This document shows, in pieces, positions 46,482 to 46,527 of a DNA stretch of 46,527 bases. The stretch is from assembly GCA_903837345.1 (NCBI GenBank), contig CAILUG010000001.1:1-46527 (forward strand), written 5' to 3'. The DNA is from an uncultured Gammaproteobacteria bacterium. Its GTDB lineage: Bacteria > Pseudomonadota > Gammaproteobacteria > Pseudomonadales > Pseudohongiellaceae. Position numbers and translations under genes: made by a program. Below the pieces are notes generated by a model. It made no database searches and had not been told where the DNA came from. It saw only the letters and a program-made list of their open reading frames with translations. Each line of letters starts with the position of its first letter. The stretch's first letter is position 1.

Positions 46482-46527
46482 TTCTGCGCTTGGTGCACAG
46501 CCTTGGGCCGCGAGACGCTTCTGAAAC
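46482..46527 (+). repeat. Palindromic intergenic repeat, copy D (cut by window end)
   Basis: Starting at the amidohydrolase stop, the last 46 bases match the left half of copies B and C: a degenerate start, then agccttgggccg (46499-46510) and cttctgaaac (46518-46527). The orientation is that of B and C. The right arm is outside the window. Confidence 0.75.

Overview
The window reads as chromosomal DNA of a free-living, probably marine gammaproteobacterium. The backbone follows the order known from Pseudomonas-type genomes: fmdB-like, aspS, ruvCAB, tolQRAB-pal-cpoB, queE, queC, tRNA-Lys, nadA, bepA, tusA, AI-2E permease, dapA, bamC, purC. Several genes usual in that order are absent (yebC, ybgC, bcp, gcvR). 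The genus cannot be fixed from sequence alone.

Layout. 1-0.4 kb: the right end of an IS3-family element and a tRNA-Arg(CCT) on the minus strand. 0.5-4.9 kb: a small secreted orphan, the protein AMPylase selO, a decaying family-2 glycosyltransferase and a FleQ-like AAA+ regulator whose sigma-54 contact loop is lost. 4.9-12.7 kb: DUF3108, DUF2066 and hda, then a minus-strand run proS-wrbA-DUF2069-sppA and an HU-family gene. About 580 bases lie upstream of the HU gene without a gene, and they hold five copies of an 11-bp repeat in perfect 11-bp register. 13.2-24.4 kb: translation, Holliday junction, Tol-Pal envelope and queuosine genes, nearly all on the plus strand with very short gaps. 24.5-38 kb: NAD, lysine and purine biosynthesis, outer-membrane quality control (bepA, bamC), tRNA modification (miaE, mnmC, tusA), rmuC, an FKBP isomerase, an M18 aminopeptidase and a leucine-rich-repeat lipoprotein.

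38.3-46.5 kb is an accessory block of seven genes unlike the backbone. It holds a phytoene-desaturase-like FAD oxidoreductase, a COMT-type O-methyltransferase, a SnoaL/NTF2-like small protein, two MFS carriers of different families (one of the aromatic-acid AAHS type), a CmcJ/NvfI-type putative non-haem iron oxygenase and an exported metal-dependent amidohydrolase. Together they suggest uptake and oxidative/methylating tailoring, or breakdown, of a small and possibly aromatic compound. The substrate is unknown.

This block is punctuated by a family of palindromic intergenic repeats: an inverted-orientation copy at about 37.97-38.08 kb and three like-oriented copies at 38.14, 42.79 and 46.48 kb, the last cut by the window end. 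The repeats divide the block into two modules, 38.3-42.7 and 42.9-46.5 kb. The repeat-bounded block, the phased repeats before the HU gene and the altered regulator are the parts most worth following up.
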